The position numbers were made by a program, and so were the translations under genes. DNA of 64,000 nt from a bacterium (GTDB taxonomy: Bacteria > Myxococcota_A > Bradymonadia > UBA7976 > UBA1532): the NCBI GenBank assembly GCA_030426085.1, contig JAUHYW010000059.1:1-64000 (forward strand). Reading direction: 5' to 3'. Shown here one piece after another: positions 36,150 to 50,985 of the stretch (position 1 is the stretch's first letter; every line of letters starts with the position of its first letter). The notes under the pieces are model-generated. The model saw only the letters and a list, made by a program, of their open reading frames with translations, was not told where the DNA came from and did no database searches.

Positions 36150-39100
36150 ATGACCCGCACGCGGTTCGAGCACCTGCTCACCGTCGCCTGCCTCGCCCTG
36201 CTCGTCACGGGCGTGGGCTGTGATTCGACCGGCGACGATCCGTTCCCTCGCCTGCCCGAGATGGAGGCCCCCGACGAGGACGGGGGCGGCGGATCGGGCG
36301 GTGAGGGTGGCTTCATCGAGGACGCCGGCCCCGACGAGGGCCCCGGCGGATCGGGCGGCGCGGTCGACATGGGCGACCTCGACGGCGGCGATCCGGACGA
36401 GGGCGCAGGCGGCGCGGGCGGCGCGATCGACATGGGCCCCGACGAGGGCGCCGGCGGGGCGGGGGGCATGATCCCGCCGTCGCCGCCCGACTGCACCGGG
36501 GTCGAGTTCCGCCCCTGCGAGACTGTGGCCGGCGCCGGCGGGGCGACCCTGATCCGGGGCACGATCGTCAGCGGCGATCGCCTCATCTGCGACGGCGAGG
36601 TGCTCGTCGATCGGGCGTCGAAGCGCGTCGAGTGCGTCGGCGAGGATTGCAGCGACGACCCGCTCGCCGCCGACGCCAGCGTGATCTGCGCCGACATCGT
36701 GATGCCGGGCATCATCGACCCCCACAACCACATGTCGTACAACACGCTGCCCCCCTGGCGCAGCGACCGGCTCTTCCAGAACCGCGACGAGTGGCGCCCG
36801 ATCATCAACGGCGAGATGTACGGCGCCCGCCCCTCGGGCGGTGATCCGGTCGCCGCCCGCTTCAACGAGGTGCGGCTGCTGCTCGCCGGCACCACCGCGG
36901 TGCACAAGGCCGAGGACACCGACTCGAGCCATGACCTCGTGCGCAACCTCGACCGGGGCGAGGACGCCCACCACCTGCCCTACGAGGACTTCGACTTCTA
37001 CGAGTGCGTCTTCCCGTTCAACAACAGCTGCTCGGGCGCGCCCGACTACCGGGCCGGCAACCGCATCCCGGCCCGGACCTACGCGGCGCACGTCGCCGAG
37101 GGCATCGATCCCGGCAGCCGCAACGAGTTCGTCCGCTTCGACGAGGAGGGGCACCTCGGGGACAAGACCAGCGTCATCCACTGCGTGGCCTGCGAGGGCC
37201 CCGAGCTGAGCCGCATGCGGGCCGAGGGGGCCCACCTCGTGTGGTCGCCCCAGTCGAACCTGGCCTTGTACGGCGAGACGACCCATGTGCCCACCGCGCT
37301 GAACATGGGCCTCACCGTGGCGCTGGGCCCCGACTGGACCCCCTCGGGCACGATGAACCAGCTCGCCGAGATGAAGTGCGCCGAGCACGTCGGCGCGACC
37401 TACTACGACGGCATGGTCGACGCGAAGCGGGTGGTGCGCATGGTCACCGACCACGCGGCGGTGGCGATGGGCGTCGAGGATCTCATCGGGCGGCTCGAGC
37501 CGGGCCTGTTCGCCGACGTGCTGGTGCTCGGCGACGGCGCGCTGGACCGGGTCCATCCCCACGAGGCGATCGTCGCCGCCCAGAACCCCGACGTGCGGGC
37601 GGTCTTCGTCGGCGGCGAGGCGCTCTACGGCGACCCCGACGCGCTGACCCCGGGCAACCAGCGCAACGAACTCTGCGAGCCGCTCGACCTGTGCGGCATG
37701 GCCAAGACCATCTGCCTGCGCACCGAGGCCGGCGAGGGCGACGTCGCCCGCCGCGACGACTGGCCCCGCTTCGATCTGGCCCAGATGGCGGCGTACCTCC
37801 AGGGCGAGATCGATGAGAACCGCCCGCAGGATCTGCCGCCCGAGCTGGAGTACGTCTACCAGCTCTACCCCGCCTTCGAGTGCACCTCGACCTTCGCCTG
37901 CGACATGGGCAACAGCCGGGTCTCGGGTGTGCCCACCGAGCTGGACCTGGACGGCGACGACGTGCCCGACGACGTCGACAACTGCCCGGCGGTCTTCAAC
38001 TTCGGCCAGGGCGACCTCGACGCCGACGGGGCCGGCGACGCGTGCGATGTCTGCCCGTGGTCCGCCGAGATCGACCCCTGCCCGCTGCCCGACGCCAACG
38101 ACGTCGACGCCGATCTGGTGCCCGACACCGACGACAACTGCCCCGGGGCGAGCAACCCCGATCAGCTCGACACCGACGAGGACGGGCAGGGCGACGTGTG
38201 CGACTACTGCCCCGAGCACCCCGACGGCGACGGGCAGGGCTGCCCGGCGACCATCCCCGCGATCAAGCGGGGCGAGCTGCCGCTGTTGCAGGCGGTGGAG
38301 GTCTCGGGGGTGGTGACCGCGGTCGTGCCCGACACCGCGCCGGGCTCGCAGCCGGGCAGCTTCTTCATGGAGACCGCCGAGCGAGATGACCCCGACGCCG
38401 GTCATCAGGGGCTGTACCTCTACCTCGGCGAGCGGGCCGAGGGGGTCGAGATCCCCGCGGTGGGCGACGCGATCACCGTCGTGGGGCAGGTCAACGACTT
38501 CTTCGGGCAGATCCAGCTCTTCGAGGTCACCCGGCTCGACGTCGAGGGCCCCGGGCCGGCGCTGCCGCCGCCCATCGAGGGCACCCCCGCCGAGCTGACC
38601 GCCCGGGGGGCCGAGTTGGAGTCGCAGCGGGTCTGCGTGCGCGGGGTGCGGGTGGTCGATACGGCCCCCGAGCCGGGCCCCGGCGACCGTGAGCCGTTCA
38701 ACGAGTTCGTCGTCGCCGACGATGCGGGCGACATCCGGATCAACGACCTGCTGCACCTCGTCGACCCGCCGCCAGACCTCGGCGACCGCTTCGGCGGCGT
38801 CTGCGGGGTGCTGCGCTTCGGCAACGACGCTTACAAGATCGAGCCCCGGGGGCCCGACGACCTGATCCCCGGCCCGCCGGTGGTCGAGGCCATCGAGCCC
38901 CTGCTGAGCTTCGTGCGGGTCGGCGACGCCGCGGTGCCCGCCGGCGGCCAGCGCGAGCCCCTGACCCTGCACCTGAGCCGGCCGGCCCCGGCCGAGGGCG
39001 CCCCGTTCGAGCTGATCGTCGATCCGCCGGAGGGCTTGCGCTTCGAGGGCCCGGCGATGGTGCCCGCCGACGCCGAGACGGTGGAGCTGACCTTCGTCGC

Positions 39101-40010
39101 CGAGGTGCCGGGGGACTACACCATCAGCGCCCTGACGCCCGACCAGGACGAGGGCGAGGCGGCCACGGCGCTCGTCCGGGCGCTGGCGGTCGACGCGACG
39201 CCCGCCGAGATCCGGATCGAGCCGGACGCGCTGGCGATGGTGGTGGGCGACGTCTACGAGCTCGACGTGCTGCTCGACGTGCCCGCGCCGCCGGACTACC
39301 TCATCGAGCTGAGCGCCGAGCCGGCGGGCGTGGTGCAGCTCTCCGACGTCGAGGTCGAGCTGAACGGCGGCGAGGCCCGGGTGCCGATCACCGTCACCGC
39401 GCTGGCCGCCGGCGAGGTGACCCTGACCGCCCGGGCCGGCGAGCTGGAGGCCGAGGCGGCGATCGTGGTCATCGACGTGCCGCCGGCCCCCCGCATCACC
39501 GAGGTCAACTACGACATGGCGGGGGACGAGACGCTGGAGTTCGTCGAGATCCACAACCCGGGGATCGCGCCGATGCCCCTGGCCGGGGTCACCCTCGAGC
39601 TGGTCAACGGCAACAGCGGCTCGCCCTACGACAGCTACCCGCTCGACGGGGCCGGTGAGGTGCCGCCCGGCGGCTTCCTGGTGGTGGGCGACCCCGGCGT
39701 GGGCGCGCTGCTGCCCCCCGAGGCGCTGTTCATCGGCTGGCAGTCGGCGGGCGGGGAGCACGACATCCAGAACGGCAACCCCGACGGGGTGCGGCTGCTC
39801 GGGCCCGAGGGGCGCATCGACGGGGTGGTCTATTCGTCGGGCACCATGCCCGACGTCACCGACGAGCCCACCGCGCCCGACGACCCCAACGACGCCGCCG
39901 GCGAGAGCATCCAGCGGTGCCCGATGCCCGACGGCCCGTGGGTCCTGCTGCCGATGAGCCCCGGCCTGCCCAGCGACTGCCCGCCCCCGGAGGACGCCGC
40001 CGCCGAGTAG
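36150..40010 (+). CDS. Giant lipoprotein: amidohydrolase + TSP3 + OB-fold + lamin-tail domain
   Basis: 1286 aa from ATG 36150 (CGGAG upstream). Lipobox GVGC (Cys24, Asp at +2), then about 80 residues of Gly/Asp/Glu repeats. Residues about 125-545 form an amidohydrolase barrel: MPGIIDPHNHM with metal ligands His192 and His194, SVIHCVAC (His344), SPQSNLALYG, and the catalytic Asp395 in GPDWTPSG, a layout seen in AtzA/TrzA-like surface amidohydrolases. Then TSP3 calcium repeats (about 597-690), an OB-fold-like block (about 690-870, VSGVVTAVVPD), Ig-like segments, and a lamin-tail domain (about 1113-1235, PRITEVNYDMAGDETLEFVE). Extracellular enzyme, substrate unknown. Confidence 0.85.
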   Translation: MTRTRFEHLLTVACLALLVTGVGCDSTGDDPFPRLPEMEAPDEDGGGGSGGEGGFIEDAGPDEGPGGSGGAVDMGDLDGGDPDEGAGGAGGAIDMGPDEGAGGAGGMIPPSPPDCTGVEFRPCETVAGAGGATLIRGTIVSGDRLICDGEVLVDRASKRVECVGEDCSDDPLAADASVICADIVMPGIIDPHNHMSYNTLPPWRSDRLFQNRDEWRPIINGEMYGARPSGGDPVAARFNEVRLLLAGTTAVHKAEDTDSSHDLVRNLDRGEDAHHLPYEDFDFYECVFPFNNSCSGAPDYRAGNRIPARTYAAHVAEGIDPGSRNEFVRFDEEGHLGDKTSVIHCVACEGPELSRMRAEGAHLVWSPQSNLALYGETTHVPTALNMGLTVALGPDWTPSGTMNQLAEMKCAEHVGATYYDGMVDAKRVVRMVTDHAAVAMGVEDLIGRLEPGLFADVLVLGDGALDRVHPHEAIVAAQNPDVRAVFVGGEALYGDPDALTPGNQRNELCEPLDLCGMAKTICLRTEAGEGDVARRDDWPRFDLAQMAAYLQGEIDENRPQDLPPELEYVYQLYPAFECTSTFACDMGNSRVSGVPTELDLDGDDVPDDVDNCPAVFNFGQGDLDADGAGDACDVCPWSAEIDPCPLPDANDVDADLVPDTDDNCPGASNPDQLDTDEDGQGDVCDYCPEHPDGDGQGCPATIPAIKRGELPLLQAVEVSGVVTAVVPDTAPGSQPGSFFMETAERDDPDAGHQGLYLYLGERAEGVEIPAVGDAITVVGQVNDFFGQIQLFEVTRLDVEGPGPALPPPIEGTPAELTARGAELESQRVCVRGVRVVDTAPEPGPGDREPFNEFVVADDAGDIRINDLLHLVDPPPDLGDRFGGVCGVLRFGNDAYKIEPRGPDDLIPGPPVVEAIEPLLSFVRVGDAAVPAGGQREPLTLHLSRPAPAEGAPFELIVDPPEGLRFEGPAMVPADAETVELTFVAEVPGDYTISALTPDQDEGEAATALVRALAVDATPAEIRIEPDALAMVVGDVYELDVLLDVPAPPDYLIELSAEPAGVVQLSDVEVELNGGEARVPITVTALAAGEVTLTARAGELEAEAAIVVIDVPPAPRITEVNYDMAGDETLEFVEIHNPGIAPMPLAGVTLELVNGNSGSPYDSYPLDGAGEVPPGGFLVVGDPGVGALLPPEALFIGWQSAGGEHDIQNGNPDGVRLLGPEGRIDGVVYSSGTMPDVTDEPTAPDDPNDAAGESIQRCPMPDGPWVLLPMSPGLPSDCPPPEDAAAE

Positions 40011-40060
40011 GCCCTCGCCGCGCGGCTTGCTCTGCGCGTCGTCTCCCCCGATCCTGACGG

Positions 40061-40067
40061 AAGGAGG
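40061..40067 (+). promoter_or_regulatory. Strong ribosome binding site that decides a CTG start
   Basis: AAGGAGG is a near-perfect Shine-Dalgarno sequence. Eight bases later is CTG at 40076 in the kinase frame. A stop (TGA 40055-40057) closes this frame just upstream, and no ATG or TTG occurs before GTG 40103, which has no ribosome site. Confidence 0.75.
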
Positions 40068-40075
40068 ACGCGCCC

Positions 40076-45937
<5,862 letters not shown>

Positions 45938-45943
45938 GCGCGC

Positions 45944-48916
45944 TCAGCGGGCGTTGTAGCGGACGTAGCCCCGCGAGCGGCGGGGGGCGAAGATCGGGGC
46001 GACGCTCAGCCAGGCCTCGCCGGCCTCGACCGCCGGGCCGGGCCCCGAGCCGTCGCCCGGCACGCCCCGTCGGGGGCCGGCGAGCGCGGCGGCGGCGGCG
46101 GCCGATATCGAGGCCGCCCGCACCGCGCCGGCGGCGTCCATCGGCCGGGGCGAGACGAGCAGGTGCGTGGTGTGGCAGGTGAAGCTCCCCGCGCGCACGC
46201 GGCCGCCGCACGCCGCCCGCCCGTCCACCAGCACGTCGTCGAGGCCGTCGCCGTCGAGGTCGAGCACCGGCAGCGGCCGGGCGGTGGGGCCGGTCGCGGT
46301 CTCCTGGGTGTCGTACCAGAAGCCATAGCGATCGGCCCCCGCCGCCCGCGCGTCGGGCCAGTCCGCGTAATCGGCGCTGCCCGCGCGGTCGACCACGGTC
46401 AGGCGGGCCCGGTCGCCGTCGGTCACGTCCAGCAGCAGGCCGGCCCCCACTTCGACGGCGCTCGCCGAGAACCGACCGGCGGCGAGCAGGCGGGCCTCGA
46501 CCGTCGCTGGGGACGCGTAGAGCCCGGCCCCCTCGCCGTCGACGACCCGCACCCCGCAGCGCCCGCCGGCGGGGCACTCGGCGATCACGACCTCGGGCCC
46601 CGGGCGGTCGGGGTCGAACTCGACGAGGCGCAGCGCGGCGCCGGGCCCCGCCTCGAGCGGCGTCGGCCCCACCGATCGGGGGCGGTCGATGTCGGCGCCG
46701 AGCGCGTACCGCTCGACGAAGGCCGACCGGCGCCCCGGGCCCGGCGCCGCGAGCGCGCAGGTGGCGGCCGCGCCGTCGCTCACGCAGCCCACCTCGGCCG
46801 GGCCGCCCGCCTCGCCCGCGGCGAAGGTCACCCGATCGGGCCCGACCACCACCGGCTGGCCGCCGTCGTCGAGCAGCGCGCCCAGCGTCCCGGCGAAGAG
46901 GCCCGGGCGGCCGGCGGCGTCGACCACGCCCAGATAGACCCCCTCGACGGCCAGCGGGCCCCGCTCGAGATCGATCCCGTCGGCGGTGAGGTCGAGCAGC
47001 CCCGCGCCGCCCGCGAAGCGCAGCCCCTCGCCCGGCGCCAGCCACAGGTCGATGGCCCCGGCCTCGTCGGTGATGTGCACCGTGTCGGCGCCGACGCCGA
47101 TCCGAGCGCCCGCCGGCCGGACCTCGAACGGACCGCTCACCACGGTCAGGTGCAGCGCGTCCCGGCCCACGGCCAGCGAGTCGCCGCCCCGGATGGCCCG
47201 GGCGCCGGGCAACAGCCGGTCCCGATCGCCGAGCGGGGGGCCGTCGTGCGGTTGGCCCAGGTCGAAGGCGACGTCGTCCAGGAGCCCCACGTAGCCCGCC
47301 TGGCCGTGGGCGACCGGGCGGGCCGGCGCGGGCAGGGGCAGCGCGCTCAGCGGACCGGGCTCGGCGTCGGGGGCGAAGGCGGCCGCCGGGATGCGGACCA
47401 GCGAGGCGACGGGGCCCAGGGCGAGCCGGGCGTCCACCGCGGGCCGACCGACGCGGTCGCTGGCCAGCCACAGGTCGTGCAGGAGCGCGGCCGGGGCGGC
47501 CGATCCGGCGAGCTCGGGGCCGAAGAGGCGCCATGGATCCCCCGGCTGCGCCGGCCGGGGGGCGTCGAAGGGCAGCACGTCGACGAAGGCGCCCCCGGCG
47601 TCGCGGGCGGCGTAGAGCAGCTCGGCCCGGCCGTCCCCGTCGACGTCCAGCAGCCGGGCGGCGAAGGCGTCGCCGACGATCGCCCCCGACGGCGCGACCC
47701 CGACCGGCGCGATCGGCCCGCCCTCGCAGTCGAGCGGCGCGCCGGCCACCGCGATGAGGCCCCGGTGGGGCGCGACGGCGTGGATCCGGGGCCGATCCCC
47801 GCCTTCGGCCGGGCCGGGGTCGATCCGCAGCGCGCCCCGCCGCCAGTCCACCGGCGCGCCGTCCAGCGGGCCCAGCGGGCGGATGGGGCAAGCGTCGGCC
47901 GACGGGTAGCCAGGGTCGTCGAGGATGCCGCACTCGCCCTCTTCGCCCCCGCCGGGGCAGATCAGCGCGGCCACCGCCGCCGTCGGCGCGCCGGGCTGAT
48001 CGAGCGGGGCCGCGTCGAGGTCGACGACGTCGCCGTCGGCCCGCTCGACGAAGGGCCCCAGATCGAGCCGGCGGGGGCCGCCGTCGACCAGCCGATCGGC
48101 CCAGATCACCTGGGTGAAGTGCCCCACCTCGGCCCGGCCGGTCAGCAGCCGGGTGGAGGCGCCGCGCAGCGTCGGCGGACGGGCCTCGACGTCGGCCAGC
48201 GACGGGGCGAGGCCGTCGAGCGCGCCCCGGACGGCGAAGCCCTGCTGCCCGCCCCCGGCGATGACGTGCAGCGCCAGCCCCTCGGCGCCGGGGCCGACCA
48301 CCAGCGCCGATCCCGGCTCGCCGCCGGGCCACGCAGCCCACGCCCGCACCCCCTCGGGCAGCGGGCGCCCGGCCGGGGCCCCCTCGACCGTCAGCCGGCC
48401 GTCGGACCCCCGCAGCGAGAGCGATCCGGCGTCGAGCGCGCGATCGCCGAGCCAGAGCGACAGCGACACGACCCCCAGCGCCTGATCGGCGGGGGTCGTG
48501 AACCGCACCGCGGTGGGCTCGACCGCGGTCGGCGGCACGTCGAAGACGACCCGCCCCTCCTCGATGCCGAGGATGTCGACCTGCCACGGCCCGCCGCCCC
48601 CGACGACGGGGATGGTGACCGCGGTGGGTGTCCGGGCGTCGACGCTGGCGGGGAAGGGCTCGCCGATGACCCGCAGGGCTTCGGGCGGCCCGGCGTCCGG
48701 CGCGGGCGAGCCATCGGCGGGTGTCATGGCGTCGGCGGATGCCATGTCAGCCAGCGGCGTGGCATCGGGGGATGCCATGTCGGGCCGGGGGGCCACGTCG
48801 GATGCCATGTCGAGGGCGATGTCGGGCGTCGGATCCACCGTGGGCGAGGCGCCGTCCGAGGGTTCACAGCCGGCGAGCAGGAGCGCGGCGAGCAGGGGGG
48901 CGGTGGGCGTGCGCAC
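45944..48916 (-). CDS. Large FG-GAP-type lipoprotein
   Basis: 990 aa from GTG 48916, set by GGAGG six bases upstream; an ATG at 48973 would add 19 residues ahead of the signal. Lipobox LAGC (Cys17, Glu at +2), then a Asp/Ala/Met/Pro-rich spacer to about residue 80. The body is beta-rich, with FG-GAP/VCBS-like calcium elements (LLDVDGDGRAELLYAA, VLDLDGDGLDDVLVDG) and scattered Cys. It resembles in style the two giant lipoproteins at 52-61 kb but is not an obvious copy. It is downstream of the amidohydrolase lipoprotein on the same strand (87-base gap), and its end is six bases from the hybrid kinase gene. Confidence 0.8.
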   Translation of the reverse strand: MRTPTAPLLAALLLAGCEPSDGASPTVDPTPDIALDMASDVAPRPDMASPDATPLADMASADAMTPADGSPAPDAGPPEALRVIGEPFPASVDARTPTAVTIPVVGGGGPWQVDILGIEEGRVVFDVPPTAVEPTAVRFTTPADQALGVVSLSLWLGDRALDAGSLSLRGSDGRLTVEGAPAGRPLPEGVRAWAAWPGGEPGSALVVGPGAEGLALHVIAGGGQQGFAVRGALDGLAPSLADVEARPPTLRGASTRLLTGRAEVGHFTQVIWADRLVDGGPRRLDLGPFVERADGDVVDLDAAPLDQPGAPTAAVAALICPGGGEEGECGILDDPGYPSADACPIRPLGPLDGAPVDWRRGALRIDPGPAEGGDRPRIHAVAPHRGLIAVAGAPLDCEGGPIAPVGVAPSGAIVGDAFAARLLDVDGDGRAELLYAARDAGGAFVDVLPFDAPRPAQPGDPWRLFGPELAGSAAPAALLHDLWLASDRVGRPAVDARLALGPVASLVRIPAAAFAPDAEPGPLSALPLPAPARPVAHGQAGYVGLLDDVAFDLGQPHDGPPLGDRDRLLPGARAIRGGDSLAVGRDALHLTVVSGPFEVRPAGARIGVGADTVHITDEAGAIDLWLAPGEGLRFAGGAGLLDLTADGIDLERGPLAVEGVYLGVVDAAGRPGLFAGTLGALLDDGGQPVVVGPDRVTFAAGEAGGPAEVGCVSDGAAATCALAAPGPGRRSAFVERYALGADIDRPRSVGPTPLEAGPGAALRLVEFDPDRPGPEVVIAECPAGGRCGVRVVDGEGAGLYASPATVEARLLAAGRFSASAVEVGAGLLLDVTDGDRARLTVVDRAGSADYADWPDARAAGADRYGFWYDTQETATGPTARPLPVLDLDGDGLDDVLVDGRAACGGRVRAGSFTCHTTHLLVSPRPMDAAGAVRAASISAAAAAALAGPRRGVPGDGSGPGPAVEAGEAWLSVAPIFAPRRSRGYVRYNAR

Positions 48917-49003
48917 GGCGGACCTCCGGGGCCGGTACACCGAGGGTAGGCAAGCCCCGGCGGCCGATGCCACCGCGCCCCTGAGTTGTTGCCCGGCAGA
49001 TGC

Positions 49004-50737
49004 CTACCGGTCGTCGGCGGGCGGGAAGAAGACCCGGGCGAAGTTGCCGCCCATCACCGCCGCCTGCTCGGCGGCGTCGTAGCCCAGCGCGGTCATCGTC
49101 TCCACGACCAGCGCGGTGTAGCGGGGCACCGCGCCCGGCCCTTGGGGGCCGTCGGTGCCGAAGATCGTGCGGTCCACCAGCCCCCGATCGCGGATCGCCT
49201 CGAGCACCCCGGCGAGCTGGTCTTCGCCGGCCTCGGGCTCGGGGATGTCGGCCCCGTCATCGTCGACGAGCAGCGGGCGGCCGAGGGCGCTGATCTCGAG
49301 GAAGACGTTGTCGTAGTCGGCCGCCAGCCGCAGCGCGTTCTCCACCGAGCGGGCGTCGCCCTGGCCGGTGTGCCCCAGCACGAATCGCACCCCGGGGTAG
49401 GACGCGATCACCCCGTCGAGGCCGGCGGGGTCGTAGAACGGCGGCGCGTTGCTCGCCCCGGGGAACGGGGTCAGGCCGGTGTGCAGATAGACCGGCACGT
49501 CGCGCCGGGCGGCGACGTCGTAGACCCCCAGATAGCGGGCATCGTCGAACGCGACGCCCTGGTGGGCGTGGGCCAGCTTGATGCCCACGAACAGCGTCGG
49601 GTGGGCCTCGAAGTAGCCCTCCAGCGCGGCCAGGCGGCGCCCGGCGAGGGCCTCGTCGAGCGCCCCGTCCTCGCCGATGTAGCCGTTGTAGAAGTCGACG
49701 CTGGCCAGCCCCCAGGCCCACGGCAGCCCGTCGGGGGCCACGTTGGCCGGATCGGTCAGCCACGCCTCGAGCTGGCGGTTGGTGGCGTAGCCCGCGCTCT
49801 CCTGGGTGTAGACCGCGAACAGCACCGCGTGATCGGAGCCCGCCCGGTCGGTCTGGGCCCGGATGCCCAGGTGCGGGGCGAAGGGGTCGAGCGTCGTCCC
49901 CGTGATGCCCGGCCGGTAGGCCTGGAGGAAGGGCGGCAGCACCTCGGTGGTGAACCGGGCCCCGCTGTCGGGGATCTGCCCCGGCCGGCCGAAGTGCAGG
50001 TGCATGTCGACCTGCCCGATCGCGGCGGGGTCGATCACCGGCCGCTCACCGCCCGTCGCCCCGGCCGGGGGCTGCATCTCGGGGGCCGTCTGGGCCACCG
50101 TGTAGGCCGGCCAGATCGCCACCTGGGCCGCCACGTCGCCCTCGTAGACGACCGCCGCCCCGGCGGCGTGGAAGTCGATGGCGCCCACCGTCAGCGTCGG
50201 CGCGCCCAGCGCCGCCTCGACCTCGGCCCGGGTGATGCCCGGCCGCACCGGGCCTTCGAATCCGGCCGGGCCGTTGGCCTGCGCCGCGATGACCACCGCC
50301 TCGGGCGCCGGCCCGTCGAGCCGCGGCGAGGCCAGCACGACCTGCATCGGCGGCGCGGCCACGTTGAGCAGCACCGCCCCGTCGGCCCCGAAGCCGGCCG
50401 GCTCCGCGCCGAGCGCCTCGACCATCTCGGCGTAGCTCATGCCCAACAGCACCGGGCCGACGCGCTCGCCGACGACGACCTCGAAGGGCTCGGCAGGGGG
50501 GCCGCCGTCTGTCGGGCTGCCGTCGATCGGCTCAGCGTCCGCCGGATCGCTGTCCGCCGGGCCGCTGTCGGGCATCGGCTGCCCATCGGGCTCCGGCGGG
50601 CGGGCGTCGGGCGACGCGTCGCCGGTGTCCACCGGGGCGGCGTCGGTCGGCGCCTCGGTGGTCTCGTCGTCGCAGCCGGCGAGCGCGGCGAGGGCGACCA
50701 GCAGCATGGCGCGGGCGAGCGGATGGATCGGCGGCAT
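49004..50737 (-). CDS. Lipoprotein amidohydrolase (Amidohydro_2 type) with BamE-like repeats
   Basis: 577 aa from ATG 50737 (GGAG upstream). Lipobox LAGC (Cys22, Asp at +2) and a Pro/Asp-rich spacer to about 82. Residues 83-212 hold two similar units with 'G(M/I)xxxEx(V/M)xALGAx', like BamE/SmpA-type folds. The catalytic barrel starts at VDMHLHFG (His246, His248) and continues with LFVGIKLAHAHQG, VPVYLHTG, VLGHTGQG and the Asp in FGTDGPQG, the ligand set of PF04909-type metal-dependent hydrolases and decarboxylases. Envelope-exposed; substrate unknown. Divergent from the 50986 operon across the palindromes. Confidence 0.87.
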   Translation of the reverse strand: MPPIHPLARAMLLVALAALAGCDDETTEAPTDAAPVDTGDASPDARPPEPDGQPMPDSGPADSDPADAEPIDGSPTDGGPPAEPFEVVVGERVGPVLLGMSYAEMVEALGAEPAGFGADGAVLLNVAAPPMQVVLASPRLDGPAPEAVVIAAQANGPAGFEGPVRPGITRAEVEAALGAPTLTVGAIDFHAAGAAVVYEGDVAAQVAIWPAYTVAQTAPEMQPPAGATGGERPVIDPAAIGQVDMHLHFGRPGQIPDSGARFTTEVLPPFLQAYRPGITGTTLDPFAPHLGIRAQTDRAGSDHAVLFAVYTQESAGYATNRQLEAWLTDPANVAPDGLPWAWGLASVDFYNGYIGEDGALDEALAGRRLAALEGYFEAHPTLFVGIKLAHAHQGVAFDDARYLGVYDVAARRDVPVYLHTGLTPFPGASNAPPFYDPAGLDGVIASYPGVRFVLGHTGQGDARSVENALRLAADYDNVFLEISALGRPLLVDDDGADIPEPEAGEDQLAGVLEAIRDRGLVDRTIFGTDGPQGPGAVPRYTALVVETMTALGYDAAEQAAVMGGNFARVFFPPADDR

Positions 50738-50800
50738 GGCATCTCCAGGGGGGCGCGATGAACCGCCCCACTCGCAGAATCGACGGGGGGACGCAACCGC

Positions 50801-50820
50801 ATTCGACCCGATGGTCGAAT
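50801..50820. promoter_or_regulatory. Inverted repeat, 8-bp arms (operator candidate)
   Basis: ATTCGACC-CGAT-GGTCGAAT, perfect arms with a four-base spacer, in the divergent gap between two envelope gene sets. Size and symmetry fit a dimeric repressor or activator site. Confidence 0.6.
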
Positions 50821-50823
50821 ACG

Positions 50824-50855
50824 GTCCCCCGGACGGTCCGGACCGTCCGGGGGAC
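50824..50855. promoter_or_regulatory. Perfect 32-bp palindrome (operator or hairpin)
   Basis: Positions 50824-50839 and 50840-50855 are exact reverse complements with no spacer; the centre reads GGACGGTCCGGACCGTCC. It lies three bases from the preceding inverted repeat. No T-run follows on either strand, so it is unlikely to be a simple terminator. Confidence 0.65.
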
Positions 50856-50985
50856 GGTCTGCGGCCGGGGTGGCCATCCGGCGCCCGGTCGCCGACAATG
50901 GCTCCGGTGGGTCCGCCGGGGCGCGCGCGTCGATGGGCGGGCGGCCCCCGGCGCCGGCCCCATCGTTGCATCGAGGACGACCACG

